A stretch of DNA of 64,000 nt from the NCBI GenBank assembly GCA_017527625.1, contig JAFXPV010000093.1, positions 1-64,000 on the forward strand. The letters are read 5' to 3'. Each line of letters opens with the position of its first letter. Position 1 is the first letter of the stretch. Below the pieces are notes generated by a model. The model saw only the letters and a program-made list of their open reading frames with translations. It was not told the DNA's origin and ran no database searches. Source of the stretch: Bacteroidales bacterium (lineage in GTDB: Bacteria; Bacteroidota; Bacteroidia; Bacteroidales; UBA932). A program made the position numbers and the translations under genes. Positions 31,699 through 41,570 of the stretch are shown here, in pieces.

Positions 31699-32505
31699 AT
31701 GAACAGTCAATTTCGCCGCAGCTTGACCTGCACCATAACAGTGCTGGCTATGTTTCTGTTGCCACCGTCGTGCTCAGTAAAGGAAGACAGAAGAATCTGC
31801 CCTTGCATTTTGGAAGTGGCTTTTGCAGGCAGGGAAAGGATCGAGGACCCGGTCACTCTGGTAGGTTGGAGTGACAGGGAGGTGTTCGACGACAGAATCA
31901 ACACGGTTGATTATCCGGATGTCTATACGCACAATACTCCCAGGTCTCTGATTGCTTTCGGGGCGGTCCAGGGGCTTGACAAGTGTGTGCGGAAGGGGCA
32001 TACTGTAATTATACCGACTGGCATTGAATGCGATTCGCTGTACGCATACAGTGATGCCGTCGATTGCAGCGGAGAAACGGCGCGCACTACCGTAGTGTTC
32101 CATAAACAGTTTGCGACAGTACATATGGGCATAATCAATACAGATTTTGATGCTGATGATTTCTCATTGGTCTTGAAGAGTCACAGTTGCGGCATTGACC
32201 TGCTTACCTGTGAGGCGACAGAAGGAGAATTCAGGTGTATTCCACGCTTTGAGGATGATAACAAATACAGATGCAGGATCTGCCGTCAGAGAGATGACAG
32301 CATTGCCTTGGACGTTACTCACGCATCCGGGGACAACGTGACCTTCCCATTGGGGAAAGTTGTCAGTTCCATAGGATACGATTGGAATGCGGTTGACCTG
32401 CAGGATATATTCATCACCCTTGATATAGCTAAGGGGCGTATCGGAGTCGGGGTGGCCGGTTGGGAAAGCATAGAAGATTTCGAATTGTCAACAGTTGAAC
32501 TATAG
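31699..32505 (+). CDS. FimB/Mfa2-family fimbrial anchor lipoprotein
   Basis: A 268-residue lipoprotein with PPSC (Cys25) followed at once by SVKEDRRICPCILEV, the FimB/Mfa2 family signature. Unlike the fimbrillins it has no T-K/R-A/S motif, consistent with staying lipid-anchored to hold the pilus base and limit its length. The last strand segment IGVGVAGWESIEDFELSTVEL ends the domain. It lies between the fimbrillins and the large adhesin, the usual order. Confidence 0.88.
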   Translation: MNSQFRRSLTCTITVLAMFLLPPSCSVKEDRRICPCILEVAFAGRERIEDPVTLVGWSDREVFDDRINTVDYPDVYTHNTPRSLIAFGAVQGLDKCVRKGHTVIIPTGIECDSLYAYSDAVDCSGETARTTVVFHKQFATVHMGIINTDFDADDFSLVLKSHSCGIDLLTCEATEGEFRCIPRFEDDNKYRCRICRQRDDSIALDVTHASGDNVTFPLGKVVSSIGYDWNAVDLQDIFITLDIAKGRIGVGVAGWESIEDFELSTVEL

Positions 32506-32515
32506 GAGAGCGGAT

Positions 32516-35500
32516 ATGAAAAAGATATTAGCAGTTATCGCGGTAATGATGGCATTGCTTGCCTGCACGAGGGAAGAAAACCAATCTGGCGGCAAGTGCG
32601 ATGACGGATTGAGGAGCTTTGTGGCTTTTGGTTACCACGTCAAGTCGTTAAGTTCGCCTGAAACCAGAAGTGCCTTCATCGCACCTGCATTTGATGACAG
32701 CAAGGTGTCAGGCATTACTGTGGCAGTCTATGATGGAACGACCGGGTCGTTGCATTACAAGAAGCATTTCACTTCTGGCTTCGACTCGATGGAAATTCCT
32801 TTGCGCAGCGACAAGGTATACTACCTTTATGCGCTTGCCAATATGGGAGACCAGACTGCGAGGCTTCCTTCTTCCAGAAGTTCACTGCTGTCGGACTTCA
32901 CATATACAGTTCCTTCGTATTCGGATGTGAACACCAGGGGGATACCGATGACTGGCAGTATAGAAAACTATACGCCCTCAGGCGCAGGGGAGGAATTCGA
33001 ACTAAGACGCTTGTTTGCAAAGGTTACGTTGAACGTCACAACCGCTTATGACGGAGGTACGGATGCAGGGGTCAAGGTGACCAACCTTAAGGTGGGCAAT
33101 GCAAACGGCATTCTCTCAGCCTTCGGCGGCAGCCGGCTGGCTTCCGCCACAAACCGGCTTGCACAGGATGACTACAGTGCCAACAACTCGGTCAATGCTT
33201 CTTCTGTGGTATTTTACGTCCCTGAGAATCTCCAGGGAAAGATTGGTTCGGCGGCATCTTCCCACGACAAGAATCCTGACCGCGATGACGCCGTCAGAGC
33301 GGTAAAGGACCTGTTGACTTATATTGACGTTACAGTTACGGCCAATTCGGTCTATTATGTAGGAACTATACACTATCGCAGCTACATCGGCGCTGATGCC
33401 AAGACCGACTTCAATGTGGTCGGCAACTACAGGTATGTCTGGAATATGACTTTGACCGAAGACGGTCTTGTTTATGACGACTGGAAGACAGACCAGACGG
33501 ATTTCAATGTCATAGACCACTATCTGAGTTTCGATGCAGATGTCTACCCTGTAAACCCGCGTAAGAGTGTAGTTTCTACAATAGAATATGAAGACAGCTA
33601 TCACGGCAGGGTCAAAGGGCAGGGAGGTGTTGCCGGTCAGGGGCTGAGGTGGACGGTAATACCGCCGGCCTCATTGCCGCACGCTGCAAGTGGCAACAAC
33701 TATCTTGACTATGCTTACGATGCCGGAACTGATGCAGTCACTTGGACTCCGACCCGTTATGCTCCGCCGGGAGATTATGCCATAACCGTAACGACGACGG
33801 ATGGCAGGTATTACGACGATGCGGTCCTGCATATCAACGATACGCGGTGGATAAATACTGATGCTGCATATAATAACCGCCCGCGAGAGACGACGATCAA
33901 TCGTGCAGAGGTCAATTCTACGACAAAGTGGAACATAGGATATGCTTATGGAGACCAGTCTGTTTCAGACTCTGGAGCACGGGACGCTACATCCCCCAAT
34001 TCGGGCTATTATGCAGGGCTGAGCATAGCTGACGACTGGACCCAGCACATCGGATTCAAGTTGCAGGGCGATGCGTCGCAGTATCTGACTGTGAGCGGCA
34101 CGCCCGATGGCAATGGGGTGAGCTATTCCTTGTCGCAGGACATTCTTATGGGTGATTACAAATACGTGGTCTACTGGAAAGATACCTGGGACGAAAGCCG
34201 TCAGGACTACGCAAAGAAAGATTCTGCCATTCTCCACGTGACTGGAACATATATGGGCAGTATGTATCTCACAGCGTCAAAATGGACCGTCACGGTGGGA
34301 GAGACGATGGAAGTAAGGGCAGTACCCCGCGGCAATCCTTCTTTTCCGAAAGTAGAGTGGGAAATCCTTGACGGAGACGACAAGGTAAGCCTGGTATCTA
34401 CCGCCAATCTTAACGCAGCACTGACAGGACTAAGGGAAGGAACGGCCACTATAAGGGCCAGGGCAGTCGATGGAAGCGGAGTCGTTTCTGAAAACAGGTC
34501 GATAACTGTCACCAACCCTCCGGTGAGCCTCACGGTAATCCCGTCGCAGTCAACTGTCTATATGGGGACTTCTTTGGCATATACTGCCATAGTTACGTAT
34601 AGTGACGGTTCAACGGCAGATGTTACTTCAAGTTGCATCTGGAGTACGGAATCAGCCGCGATAGCGAGATTTGACAGTGCTATGCCGAGAGGCGTCGTCG
34701 TGGCGCAGAACACAGCGGGGACGGTTGCCATAACAGCAAGGTATTCAGCTTTGGGGAAGACAGTAAGCGGCACTGCGACATTGAACGTTGTGTCAAGACC
34801 TGCGCCCATATCGATAGAATGCCTTGACGGGCCGCAATATATTTTTCGCAATGATACTTATGGCTCAGGCAGTTATACAGTCACAAATATCAATGATTTG
34901 AGACTGAAACTGAATTATACTGACGGAAGCAGCATTACGGGCACTTTCAGGGGACTGAATGTCAACCTTGCATCAAGCAATCCGGATCTTGTGCTTGCGC
35001 TTGACCGGAGCAATAAAACCCTGCAGGCCTATGACAAAGGCACAACGACAATTACAGTGACTTGTGACGGCCGTCAGGCAAGTTTTCCGGTATATGTCAG
35101 CAAAGTGAGGCTGGTACCCTGGCGGATTGACCTGACCACGGGAGAATCTCAAAAAGCAGAATTCTTCCTGACGGGGTATGATGAGTCGGCTGAACACGCT
35201 GCCGAAGTCCTGTGGAATACTGCTGACTCCGGCATAGCCGAAGTCCGGACCGGCTATGGAACATCTACATATGTCCGCTCAAACTACGCCGGCTCGACCA
35301 TATTGACGGCTGATTATACCGGCAGTTATGGCCATACTATGATACAGGCTCCGATTTATGTCAGCGGAAGCAACGACGTAAGCCACGAACTGAAAGTTAC
35401 TCCGGACCCTTGTGCACTCAACACTGGAAGTTCGCAGCAGCTTACGGCGAAATATCATACCATTACCGGTGGAGCCGATGACGGCGGAGTAGATGTGACA

Positions 35501-36301
35501 GCAGCTGCAACCTGGAGCATATACTCAGGAGACAGCTACGTGACACTTAATGATACCGGCCTTGTCACCGGAAGGGCGCAGGGTACTGCGAAATTGAAAG
35601 CCAGATATATGGGACAGACAGACTATGTGACGGTAGTTGTTTCGAGTGTCCCTGTAGTCAAGGAATATTATCTTGAGATAACGCCCGCATCCTCTACGCT
35701 TGAAGTCGGTGGGACCAGGCAGTTGACGGCGTTGTTCCACACAAAGACAAATGGAGTGGACGACGGAGGTGTGCCTGTGGGCGCAAGCTGGACGGTTTCT
35801 GCCGGCGGCAGCCACGCAAGCGTCAATGGTGGAGGCCTTGTCTCAGCCCTGACTCCCGGAACGGCAACGATAGTGGCGGGATATGCAATTGACGGAGTGA
35901 CTTATCCTGCGACGGCAACAGTTTCGGTCGTCCGGCAGATGACAGAAAGATATCGTCTGGGGTTGACTCCGGAAGAAACTACGGTCGGAGAAGGTGCGAC
36001 CCAGACGTACGTGGTCCGCAAGTATACCGATATCTATGTTGACGGCGTCCTGTCGTATCGGGACCCTTCGGGAGTTGTCATAAGCAATTCGACTGTAAAC
36101 TGGAGTGTAGTCAGCGGTGGCTCATATGCAACCGTAAATGCGGCTGGAGTCGCAACTGGAGTCGCTTCGGGTGATGCGACGATAAAGGCTGTCCTCAAGA
36201 GCGACACATCCCTCACGGCTACGGCCATCCTCCACGTGGACGTTGTCTTCAATGTGGATCCCGGACAGGGAGGATCAGGCAACGGAAGCGGAAACTTTTA
36301 A
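32516..36301 (+). CDS. Large DUF4906-type fimbrial tip adhesin with bacterial Ig-like repeats
   Basis: A 1261-residue lipoprotein precursor. ATG 32516, after a TAGGAG ribosome-binding site, is chosen over 32495 because it starts the signal peptide with lipobox LLAC (Cys17). T-R-S at 50-52 matches the processing-like motif of the other pilins. Residues 35-350 are a fimbrillin-like DUF4906 domain (SGITVAVYDG, RRLFAKVTLNV, YRYVWNMTLTEDG). Residues 350-575 are unassigned. About 576-1255 hold roughly seven Big-type Ig-like modules. A long stalked adhesin at the pilus tip or cell surface is inferred. Confidence 0.85.
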   Translation: MKKILAVIAVMMALLACTREENQSGGKCDDGLRSFVAFGYHVKSLSSPETRSAFIAPAFDDSKVSGITVAVYDGTTGSLHYKKHFTSGFDSMEIPLRSDKVYYLYALANMGDQTARLPSSRSSLLSDFTYTVPSYSDVNTRGIPMTGSIENYTPSGAGEEFELRRLFAKVTLNVTTAYDGGTDAGVKVTNLKVGNANGILSAFGGSRLASATNRLAQDDYSANNSVNASSVVFYVPENLQGKIGSAASSHDKNPDRDDAVRAVKDLLTYIDVTVTANSVYYVGTIHYRSYIGADAKTDFNVVGNYRYVWNMTLTEDGLVYDDWKTDQTDFNVIDHYLSFDADVYPVNPRKSVVSTIEYEDSYHGRVKGQGGVAGQGLRWTVIPPASLPHAASGNNYLDYAYDAGTDAVTWTPTRYAPPGDYAITVTTTDGRYYDDAVLHINDTRWINTDAAYNNRPRETTINRAEVNSTTKWNIGYAYGDQSVSDSGARDATSPNSGYYAGLSIADDWTQHIGFKLQGDASQYLTVSGTPDGNGVSYSLSQDILMGDYKYVVYWKDTWDESRQDYAKKDSAILHVTGTYMGSMYLTASKWTVTVGETMEVRAVPRGNPSFPKVEWEILDGDDKVSLVSTANLNAALTGLREGTATIRARAVDGSGVVSENRSITVTNPPVSLTVIPSQSTVYMGTSLAYTAIVTYSDGSTADVTSSCIWSTESAAIARFDSAMPRGVVVAQNTAGTVAITARYSALGKTVSGTATLNVVSRPAPISIECLDGPQYIFRNDTYGSGSYTVTNINDLRLKLNYTDGSSITGTFRGLNVNLASSNPDLVLALDRSNKTLQAYDKGTTTITVTCDGRQASFPVYVSKVRLVPWRIDLTTGESQKAEFFLTGYDESAEHAAEVLWNTADSGIAEVRTGYGTSTYVRSNYAGSTILTADYTGSYGHTMIQAPIYVSGSNDVSHELKVTPDPCALNTGSSQQLTAKYHTITGGADDGGVDVTAAATWSIYSGDSYVTLNDTGLVTGRAQGTAKLKARYMGQTDYVTVVVSSVPVVKEYYLEITPASSTLEVGGTRQLTALFHTKTNGVDDGGVPVGASWTVSAGGSHASVNGGGLVSALTPGTATIVAGYAIDGVTYPATATVSVVRQMTERYRLGLTPEETTVGEGATQTYVVRKYTDIYVDGVLSYRDPSGVVISNSTVNWSVVSGGSYATVNAAGVATGVASGDATIKAVLKSDTSLTATAILHVDVVFNVDPGQGGSGNGSGNF
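34243..36280 (+). repeat. Tandem bacterial Ig-like (Big) modules within the adhesin
   Basis: About seven divergent modules of 80-120 residues can be marked by repeated starts (LTASKWTVTVGE, LTVIPSQSTVYMG, LRLKLNYTDGS, WRIDLTTGES, LKVTPDPCALNTG, LEITPASSTLEVG, LGLTPEETTVGEG). Each ends in an A-x-I/L-x-V-like strand. Modules 5 and 6 share a DDGGV insertion. The copies differ at DNA level, so this is an old duplication and not a simple DNA repeat. Confidence 0.75.
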
Positions 36302-36322
36302 ATAACCAACAAGAAACAAGCT

Positions 36323-38443
36323 ATGAAACAGCTCATATCTCTTTTATTGCTATGCACAGTCCTCATTGCCGGTTGCAACAAGCAGCCGGCTGAGGATATG
36401 GCCGGCGCACCGGCCGACCTGACCTTTGTGGTGCAGCCTGCTTCTGCGGCGAACAGTGATATGTTTACACGTTCGTCGTATGATGCTTCACCAACGGATA
36501 AGATTACGGATTTCTCGATTTTCGTATTTGACAACAGCGGACGTTCAGTGTCTGCAAACTATTACCAGGGAGATGCCAATATGTCCGGCCGTTCGCTCTT
36601 TGTCAACGAGTCTCTGAATACTACGGTCAATGACCAGTTTGACGTGTACATCATCGCAAATCTTGGCGACCTCACTACAAACGGCGATTTGTGTACATCC
36701 GGCGTACCCGCAGTCAGAAAGCTGCAAGATTTTTCGTACGGTTTTTCGAGCGATTTGGGTGAGTTCGACACGAGAGGCTTCCCGATGGCTGGTCATTATC
36801 CTAATTATCGTCCCGGAACTGATTCCAGAACCCTTTTTGCAGACAAGCTGGTAACTCAGTACAATATCCGTTTCTCCAAGTCGACGGGGAATCCAAATAC
36901 ATACACGATTACCGGTGGAAAACTTGGCAATGTTGCGGTCAGATGCACTCCGTTCCAACCTTTCAAAGCGTCTTCGGCCAGGGACATCAGCGATGAAGGA
37001 GACAGGTTCTCCCCATCTGATATTGCCTCTTTGAATGCGGATTCGGCAGCCTCTCTGTTCGTTCTGGAGAATGAGCAGGGCACGGTCTTCCCATCAAGCG
37101 TCAATTCCGGCAGACTGAGAAGGATGGAGAGTTTTCCGTCGGGCAGTATCTACCGGCAAGTTTGTACCTATGTTGAGTTTTACTTTACGGTAAGGACGCC
37201 GACGGCTACCTATGAAAATGTCACGTACCGTTATTTCTTCGGAGATGCAATGCGTGATTGCAGCGTACATCGCAATATGGTCTTCAACCTGACATTGAAT
37301 TTCGACAATGTGCTGGTTGAGGACGAAGGCTGGAGGATAGAGCCGGGCGACCCGGTAATTGATGACAATGCTCTGATATTGAGCCGTCCCCAGCTCAGTA
37401 TCATAAAAGGAATGTCCAATTCGTTCACTGTTGTCAGAAGGGATGGTGTCAGCTATGAGATGACATATCCGCAGTCAGAAGCCGCTAACTATGGGTTGTC
37501 TATTTCGAAGACAACATCAGGTAATGAGGATACATACACCGTAAGTACAAGCTACACACCGACTTATTCCGGGACCACGATATCAAAAGTGTCTTATGCG
37601 GATATCCCCCTGACATTTACTACGACGGACGGGCTCGTGTCGAAGGAATTCATTGTGAGGATCAATAAAAACCCCCTGCTGATGGAATTCTCTTTCCGAG
37701 ACGGCCTTGGCTCTGTTGAGGTCTCCGACACAGTGGACTGGCCGTCAGGTACGGTCTTGGCGACAAGCGTTACGGGTATACTGTACGGGGAGAACCAGTA
37801 TTGCAGCAACAGGGTACTGGGCAGATATTGCTGTGATGTATGGCAATCTTTTCTGGATGTCTATACAACCACGAACCATCTCGGGGACGGGGATGCGTCA
37901 TCGGACCGTTACGAGTCACTGGACCTTGGAACAGGAGGCATTCAAGATAGTATGCACGAATTGAACAAGAGTCACCCTGTAGACCACCATTATGCAGTGG
38001 GGTCGACACAGGTCCATTACACTGCGGTAGGACACGCCTATATGAAAATCTTCTATGCGGTAAAGATAAACGGCGACGTCGCTTCAATACCGGTGTTGCT
38101 TATCGAAAACGGAAGCTCTTCGCGTTCGGGAGGCACCTGCAGGATTGATGCAGACGGCAGTACTACGTTTGTCAGTGTGCGTGCCCAGAGGATTCCTGCC
38201 TGGCCATACGAGCCGACAGTTACGAACAATAACGCAGCAGACAGCTATGTGGATGGATATTCTTTTGTCAATGATGAATACGAAGTGTCACTTCGGAAAA
38301 AGAACATCATAAACGGAATCCCTGTGGCATATGCCAAGGGCAGTCTCTTCGCCTTGAACGTAGAGGGCGCAGCCAGAGACAGCTACAACCCTATGACAGG
38401 CATTGATTATATCTATGGTCTGCCCGATACAGTCAGCTATTGA
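36323..38443 (+). CDS. DUF4906-type fimbrial lipoprotein, second adhesin-like protein
   Basis: A 706-residue lipoprotein precursor with LIAGC (Cys18) and T-R-S at 49-51. The N-terminal half resembles the adhesin at 32516 (KITDFSIFVFDNSG, DVYIIANLGD, RGFPMAGHYPNY, HRNMVFNLTLNFDN), but there are no Ig-like repeats. From about 350 it has a different strand-rich region, and at 490-530 a Cys-containing segment (NQYCSNRVLGRYCCDVW) of unknown role. It ends the fimbrial operon. It may be an alternative tip or a stalk connector. Confidence 0.8.
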   Translation: MKQLISLLLLCTVLIAGCNKQPAEDMAGAPADLTFVVQPASAANSDMFTRSSYDASPTDKITDFSIFVFDNSGRSVSANYYQGDANMSGRSLFVNESLNTTVNDQFDVYIIANLGDLTTNGDLCTSGVPAVRKLQDFSYGFSSDLGEFDTRGFPMAGHYPNYRPGTDSRTLFADKLVTQYNIRFSKSTGNPNTYTITGGKLGNVAVRCTPFQPFKASSARDISDEGDRFSPSDIASLNADSAASLFVLENEQGTVFPSSVNSGRLRRMESFPSGSIYRQVCTYVEFYFTVRTPTATYENVTYRYFFGDAMRDCSVHRNMVFNLTLNFDNVLVEDEGWRIEPGDPVIDDNALILSRPQLSIIKGMSNSFTVVRRDGVSYEMTYPQSEAANYGLSISKTTSGNEDTYTVSTSYTPTYSGTTISKVSYADIPLTFTTTDGLVSKEFIVRINKNPLLMEFSFRDGLGSVEVSDTVDWPSGTVLATSVTGILYGENQYCSNRVLGRYCCDVWQSFLDVYTTTNHLGDGDASSDRYESLDLGTGGIQDSMHELNKSHPVDHHYAVGSTQVHYTAVGHAYMKIFYAVKINGDVASIPVLLIENGSSSRSGGTCRIDADGSTTFVSVRAQRIPAWPYEPTVTNNNAADSYVDGYSFVNDEYEVSLRKKNIINGIPVAYAKGSLFALNVEGAARDSYNPMTGIDYIYGLPDTVSY

Positions 38444-38504
38444 AATACAACCCGGAAGAGAGAATTAGTAGCAAAACAAAAGGGGCCGGCAAGCCGACCC
38501 CATT

Positions 38505-38530
38505 GGGAATGGTACCCGGAATTCCCTTTT
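38505..38530 (+). terminator. Possible terminator of the fimbrial operon
   Basis: GGGAAT (38505-38510) pairs with ATTCCC (38521-38526) and TTTT follows. The stem is only 6 bp. A second hairpin just upstream (38482-38501) is followed by a T-run only on the minus strand. Confidence 0.45.
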
Positions 38531-38561
38531 GATGAACAACAATGTTCAAACTAATCTTTAA

Positions 38562-38633
38562 GATAGTGATTATTATCATCAGGAGATAATCACTATCCGG
38601 GGTCGATGAATATTTTGCCAGTAGTCGGCCCCG
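38562..38633. other. Two adjacent strong hairpins, possible small RNA or regulatory structure
   Basis: GATAGTGATTAT (38562-38573) pairs perfectly with 38586-38597. Directly after it, 38598-38606 pairs with 38625-38633 (one wobble). Both lie upstream of the cysS promoter, so they are not in the cysS leader. No coding frame or known RNA family was recognised. Confidence 0.4.
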
Positions 38634-38643
38634 TTCGGGTTTC

Positions 38644-38676
38644 TTTGCAAAGATACAGTAAAAAACTCTAACTTTG
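38644..38676 (+). promoter_or_regulatory. Promoter of cysS
   Basis: TTTG (38644-38647), 21 bases, TAACTTTG (38669-38676) fits the Bacteroidota consensus. The ATG is 23 bases further on. Confidence 0.8.
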
Positions 38677-38699
38677 CATCCGTAACAACAGTATTCGCT

Positions 38700-40172
38700 A
38701 TGGCAAGAGAGATTTATCTTTACAATACCCTGTCCAGAACCAAGGAACTTTTCCGTCCCATCAATCCCGGTTACGTGGGAATATATGTCTGCGGTCCGAC
38801 CGTTTATGGGGACGCGCACCTGGGACACGCCCGTCCGGGCATCACTTACGATGTGCTTGTGCGGTTGTTCCGCTACCTCGGTTACAAGGTCAGATATGTC
38901 CGCAACATTACTGACGTGGGACATCTCGAGCACGACGCTGATGAGGGCGAAGACAAGATAGCAAAGAAAGCAAGGTTGGAGCAGCTGGAGCCCATGGAAA
39001 TCGCGCAGTACTACACCCTCCGCTACCAGGCAGCCATGGCAAAGCTCGGAGTGCAACCCCCGTCAATCGAGCCCCGCGCTTCCGGCCACATCATCGAGCA
39101 GATTGAGCTTGTTAAGAAGATCCTGGATGCCGGATATGCGTACGTCAGCAACGGTTCCGTGTACTTTGACGTTGAAAAATACAACAAGGATCATCGCTAC
39201 GGGATCTTGTCCGGCCGCACCATCGACGAGATGATCGCCAATACCAGGGAGCTGGACGGGCAGAGCGACAAGCGCAGCAGCTATGACTTTGCGCTGTGGA
39301 AGAAAGCGGCTCCCGAGCATATTATGCACTGGCCTTCTCCGTGGAGCGAAGGCTTCCCCGGCTGGCATCTGGAATGCTCGGCTATGAGCGAGAAATACCT
39401 CGGCGAGGAGTTCGACATCCACGGCGGCGGAATGGACCTGATGTTCCCCCATCACGAGTGCGAACTAGCGCAGAACACCGCATCCCGCGGAAAGGGCGGC
39501 GTCCACTATTGGATCCACAACAATATGATTACCATCAACGGGCAGAAGATGGGCAAGAGCTACGGCAACTTCATCACTCTTGACGAGCTGTTCAACGGCA
39601 CCCACAAGATCCTGACGCAGGCCTACAGCCCTATGACCATCCGTTTCTTCATACTCCAGGCCCACTACCGCGGCACACTGGACTTCAGCAACGAGGCCCT
39701 GCAGGCTGCCGAGAAAGGCCTCAGGAGGCTTATGCAGGCAGCAGCTGACGTGGAAGGTCTAAAAGTGGAGGATGTTCCGGCAAATGAAGAAATCGCCCGC
39801 ATCAGGGAAAATGTCTACGATGCCCTGTGCGACGACCTGAACACTCCGATAGCGCTCTCCAACCTTTTCGAAGCCGTGCGCATAGTCAATACCGTGGCAG
39901 ACGGAAAGATGAAGATCTGCAAGGAAGACAAGGACATCCTCGTCGAACTTCTCAAGACGGTGACCGGCGATGTGCTGGGTCTGACTGACGAGAGGGAGCA
40001 AGGAGGCAACGAGCAGATTATCGACGGGTTGATGGATATGATCCTGGAGTACCGCAAGGAGGCCAAGGCTGCCAAGGACTGGGCGAAGAGCGACCAGATC
40101 CGTGACGCACTGGGCGCTCTGGGCATAGTGGTCAAAGACACTAAGGAAGGAAGTACCTGGACTCTGAAATAA
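38700..40172 (+). CDS. cysS: Cysteinyl-tRNA synthetase
   Basis: A 490-residue class I synthetase. The HIGH motif appears as HLGHA in [17 protein letters not shown], and KMSKS as KMGKS in [13 protein letters not shown]. Zinc ligands include the N-terminal Cys in YVCGPTV, the [11 protein letters not shown]ys and the HHECE His. [17 protein letters not shown] is diagnostic. It charges tRNA-Cys in the cytosol. It is convergent with miaB, with 3 bases between stop codons and no separate terminator. Confidence 0.97.
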   Translation: MAREIYLYNTLSRTKELFRPINPGYVGIYVCGPTVYGDAHLGHARPGITYDVLVRLFRYLGYKVRYVRNITDVGHLEHDADEGEDKIAKKARLEQLEPMEIAQYYTLRYQAAMAKLGVQPPSIEPRASGHIIEQIELVKKILDAGYAYVSNGSVYFDVEKYNKDHRYGILSGRTIDEMIANTRELDGQSDKRSSYDFALWKKAAPEHIMHWPSPWSEGFPGWHLECSAMSEKYLGEEFDIHGGGMDLMFPHHECELAQNTASRGKGGVHYWIHNNMITINGQKMGKSYGNFITLDELFNGTHKILTQAYSPMTIRFFILQAHYRGTLDFSNEALQAAEKGLRRLMQAAADVEGLKVEDVPANEEIARIRENVYDALCDDLNTPIALSNLFEAVRIVNTVADGKMKICKEDKDILVELLKTVTGDVLGLTDEREQGGNEQIIDGLMDMILEYRKEAKAAKDWAKSDQIRDALGALGIVVKDTKEGSTWTLK

Positions 40173-40175
40173 CTT

Positions 40176-41546
40176 TCAGACGAGTTCGCAGAGCAGCGTG
40201 GCGCTCGTGCAGTCGACAACCTTTACATTCACATAATCGCCGGCTTTGCATCCGGAAGCCTTGAAGACGCAGGCCTTGTTCTGGGAACTGCGGCCCACCA
40301 TATCTTTGTCGGAACGTTTCGAAGGACCTTCGACAAGGACTTCGAACACTTTGCCGATGTCGCGCCTGTTGCTTTCCAGCGAAAGGGAATTCTGCAGGGC
40401 GATGATCTCGTTAAGGCGGGCAGTCTTGACCAGCGGCGGCACGTCGTCGGCAAAATGCCTTGCGGCTTTGGTGCCGGGCCTTTCGGAATACTGGAACATA
40501 AAGGCGGCGTCGAAACCCACCTCCCTGAACAGGCTCAGGGTGTCCTGATGGTCGGCTTCCGTCTCACCGCAGAAACCTGCGATGACGTCAGTTGTTATCG
40601 AGCAGTCGGGGATGATGCGGCGGATGGCTGCGATGCGCTCCAGATACCACTCACGAGTATGTTTGCGGTTCATCTTGTCGAGCATAGCGTTGCTGCCGGA
40701 CTGGACGGGTAGATGTATGTGGTGGCAGATGTTCCTGTGGGCGGCCATTGTGTACAGCACCTTGTCGCTCATATCCTTGGGGTGTGATGTCGAGAAGCGC
40801 ACTCTCAAAGAAGGGTCGATGAGGGCCACCTGCTCCAGCAGGTCTGCGAAATCCATAGTCTGGTCAGAGCCCTGGCCGCCTTTCCAGTTGTATGAATCGA
40901 CATTCTGGCCCAGGAGGCTTATCTCCTTGTAGCCGTTGGCGAACAGTTCCCTGGCCTCGTGAAGGATGGTCTGAGGGTCGCGGCTGCGCTCGGCGCCTCT
41001 GGTGTAGGGCACTACGCAATATGAGCAGACGTTGTTGCATCCGCGCATAATGGAGATGTATGCACTTACTGCATTGGGGTCCATCCTGACAGGTGAAATG
41101 TCGGCGTATGTCTCTTCGTGCGAGAGGATGGTGTTGATCTGCTTGCTGTCGGCAGTTACGGCGGCAAGCAGCCTCGGAAGGTCGCGGTAAGCGTCAGGGC
41201 CGGCGACAAGGTCTACTACCGGATGGGCGAGAAGCTTTTCCTTGAGCCTTTCCGCCATACATCCGAGGACTCCGACCACAAGTGCCGGATTTTTCTTTTT
41301 CTCCAGGCGGAAGACTTCCAGCCGGCCAAGAATCCTCTGCTCGGCATTGTCTCTGATGGCGCAGGTGTTGATGAGCACCAGAGATGCGTTCTCGATCTTG
41401 TCGCAGAGGGCATATCCGGCCTTCTGGAGGATTGAAAGGACTACCTCGCTGTCATTGACATTCATCTGACAGCCATAGGTTTCGATGTAGACCTGCAGCT
41501 TTGCCGGGTCAAATATCGCTCTTACTGACTGGTACCCATTTTGCAT
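40176..41546 (-). CDS. miaB: tRNA-2-methylthio-N6-dimethylallyladenosine synthase
   Basis: A 456-residue radical-SAM methylthiotransferase that adds ms2 to i6A37. Domains in order: UPF0004 with YIETYGCQMNVNDSE and cluster Cys residues, radical SAM with C-x3-C-x2-C in MRGCNNVCSYCVVPYTRG, and a C-terminal TRAM domain (FEVLVEGPSKRSD). ATG 41546 is chosen over the in-frame 41612, because the -7 box TATCTTTG (41573-41580) lies between them, so a transcript from it would not contain the earlier start. Confidence 0.95.
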   Translation of the reverse strand: MQNGYQSVRAIFDPAKLQVYIETYGCQMNVNDSEVVLSILQKAGYALCDKIENASLVLINTCAIRDNAEQRILGRLEVFRLEKKKNPALVVGVLGCMAERLKEKLLAHPVVDLVAGPDAYRDLPRLLAAVTADSKQINTILSHEETYADISPVRMDPNAVSAYISIMRGCNNVCSYCVVPYTRGAERSRDPQTILHEARELFANGYKEISLLGQNVDSYNWKGGQGSDQTMDFADLLEQVALIDPSLRVRFSTSHPKDMSDKVLYTMAAHRNICHHIHLPVQSGSNAMLDKMNRKHTREWYLERIAAIRRIIPDCSITTDVIAGFCGETEADHQDTLSLFREVGFDAAFMFQYSERPGTKAARHFADDVPPLVKTARLNEIIALQNSLSLESNRRDIGKVFEVLVEGPSKRSDKDMVGRSSQNKACVFKASGCKAGDYVNVKVVDCTSATLLCELV

Positions 41547-41570
41547 TGTGAAGCCTGCTATAATTGTGAC

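Noticed and set aside
34243..36280. CRISPR-like or DNA-level tandem repeat in the adhesin
   Set aside because: Repetition is at protein-fold level only; no near-identical DNA units with regular spacers are present.
38598..38699. T-box or leader attenuator controlling cysS
   Set aside because: The hairpins lie upstream of the cysS -7 box (38669-38676), so they are outside the cysS transcript. The real leader is under 25 bases.
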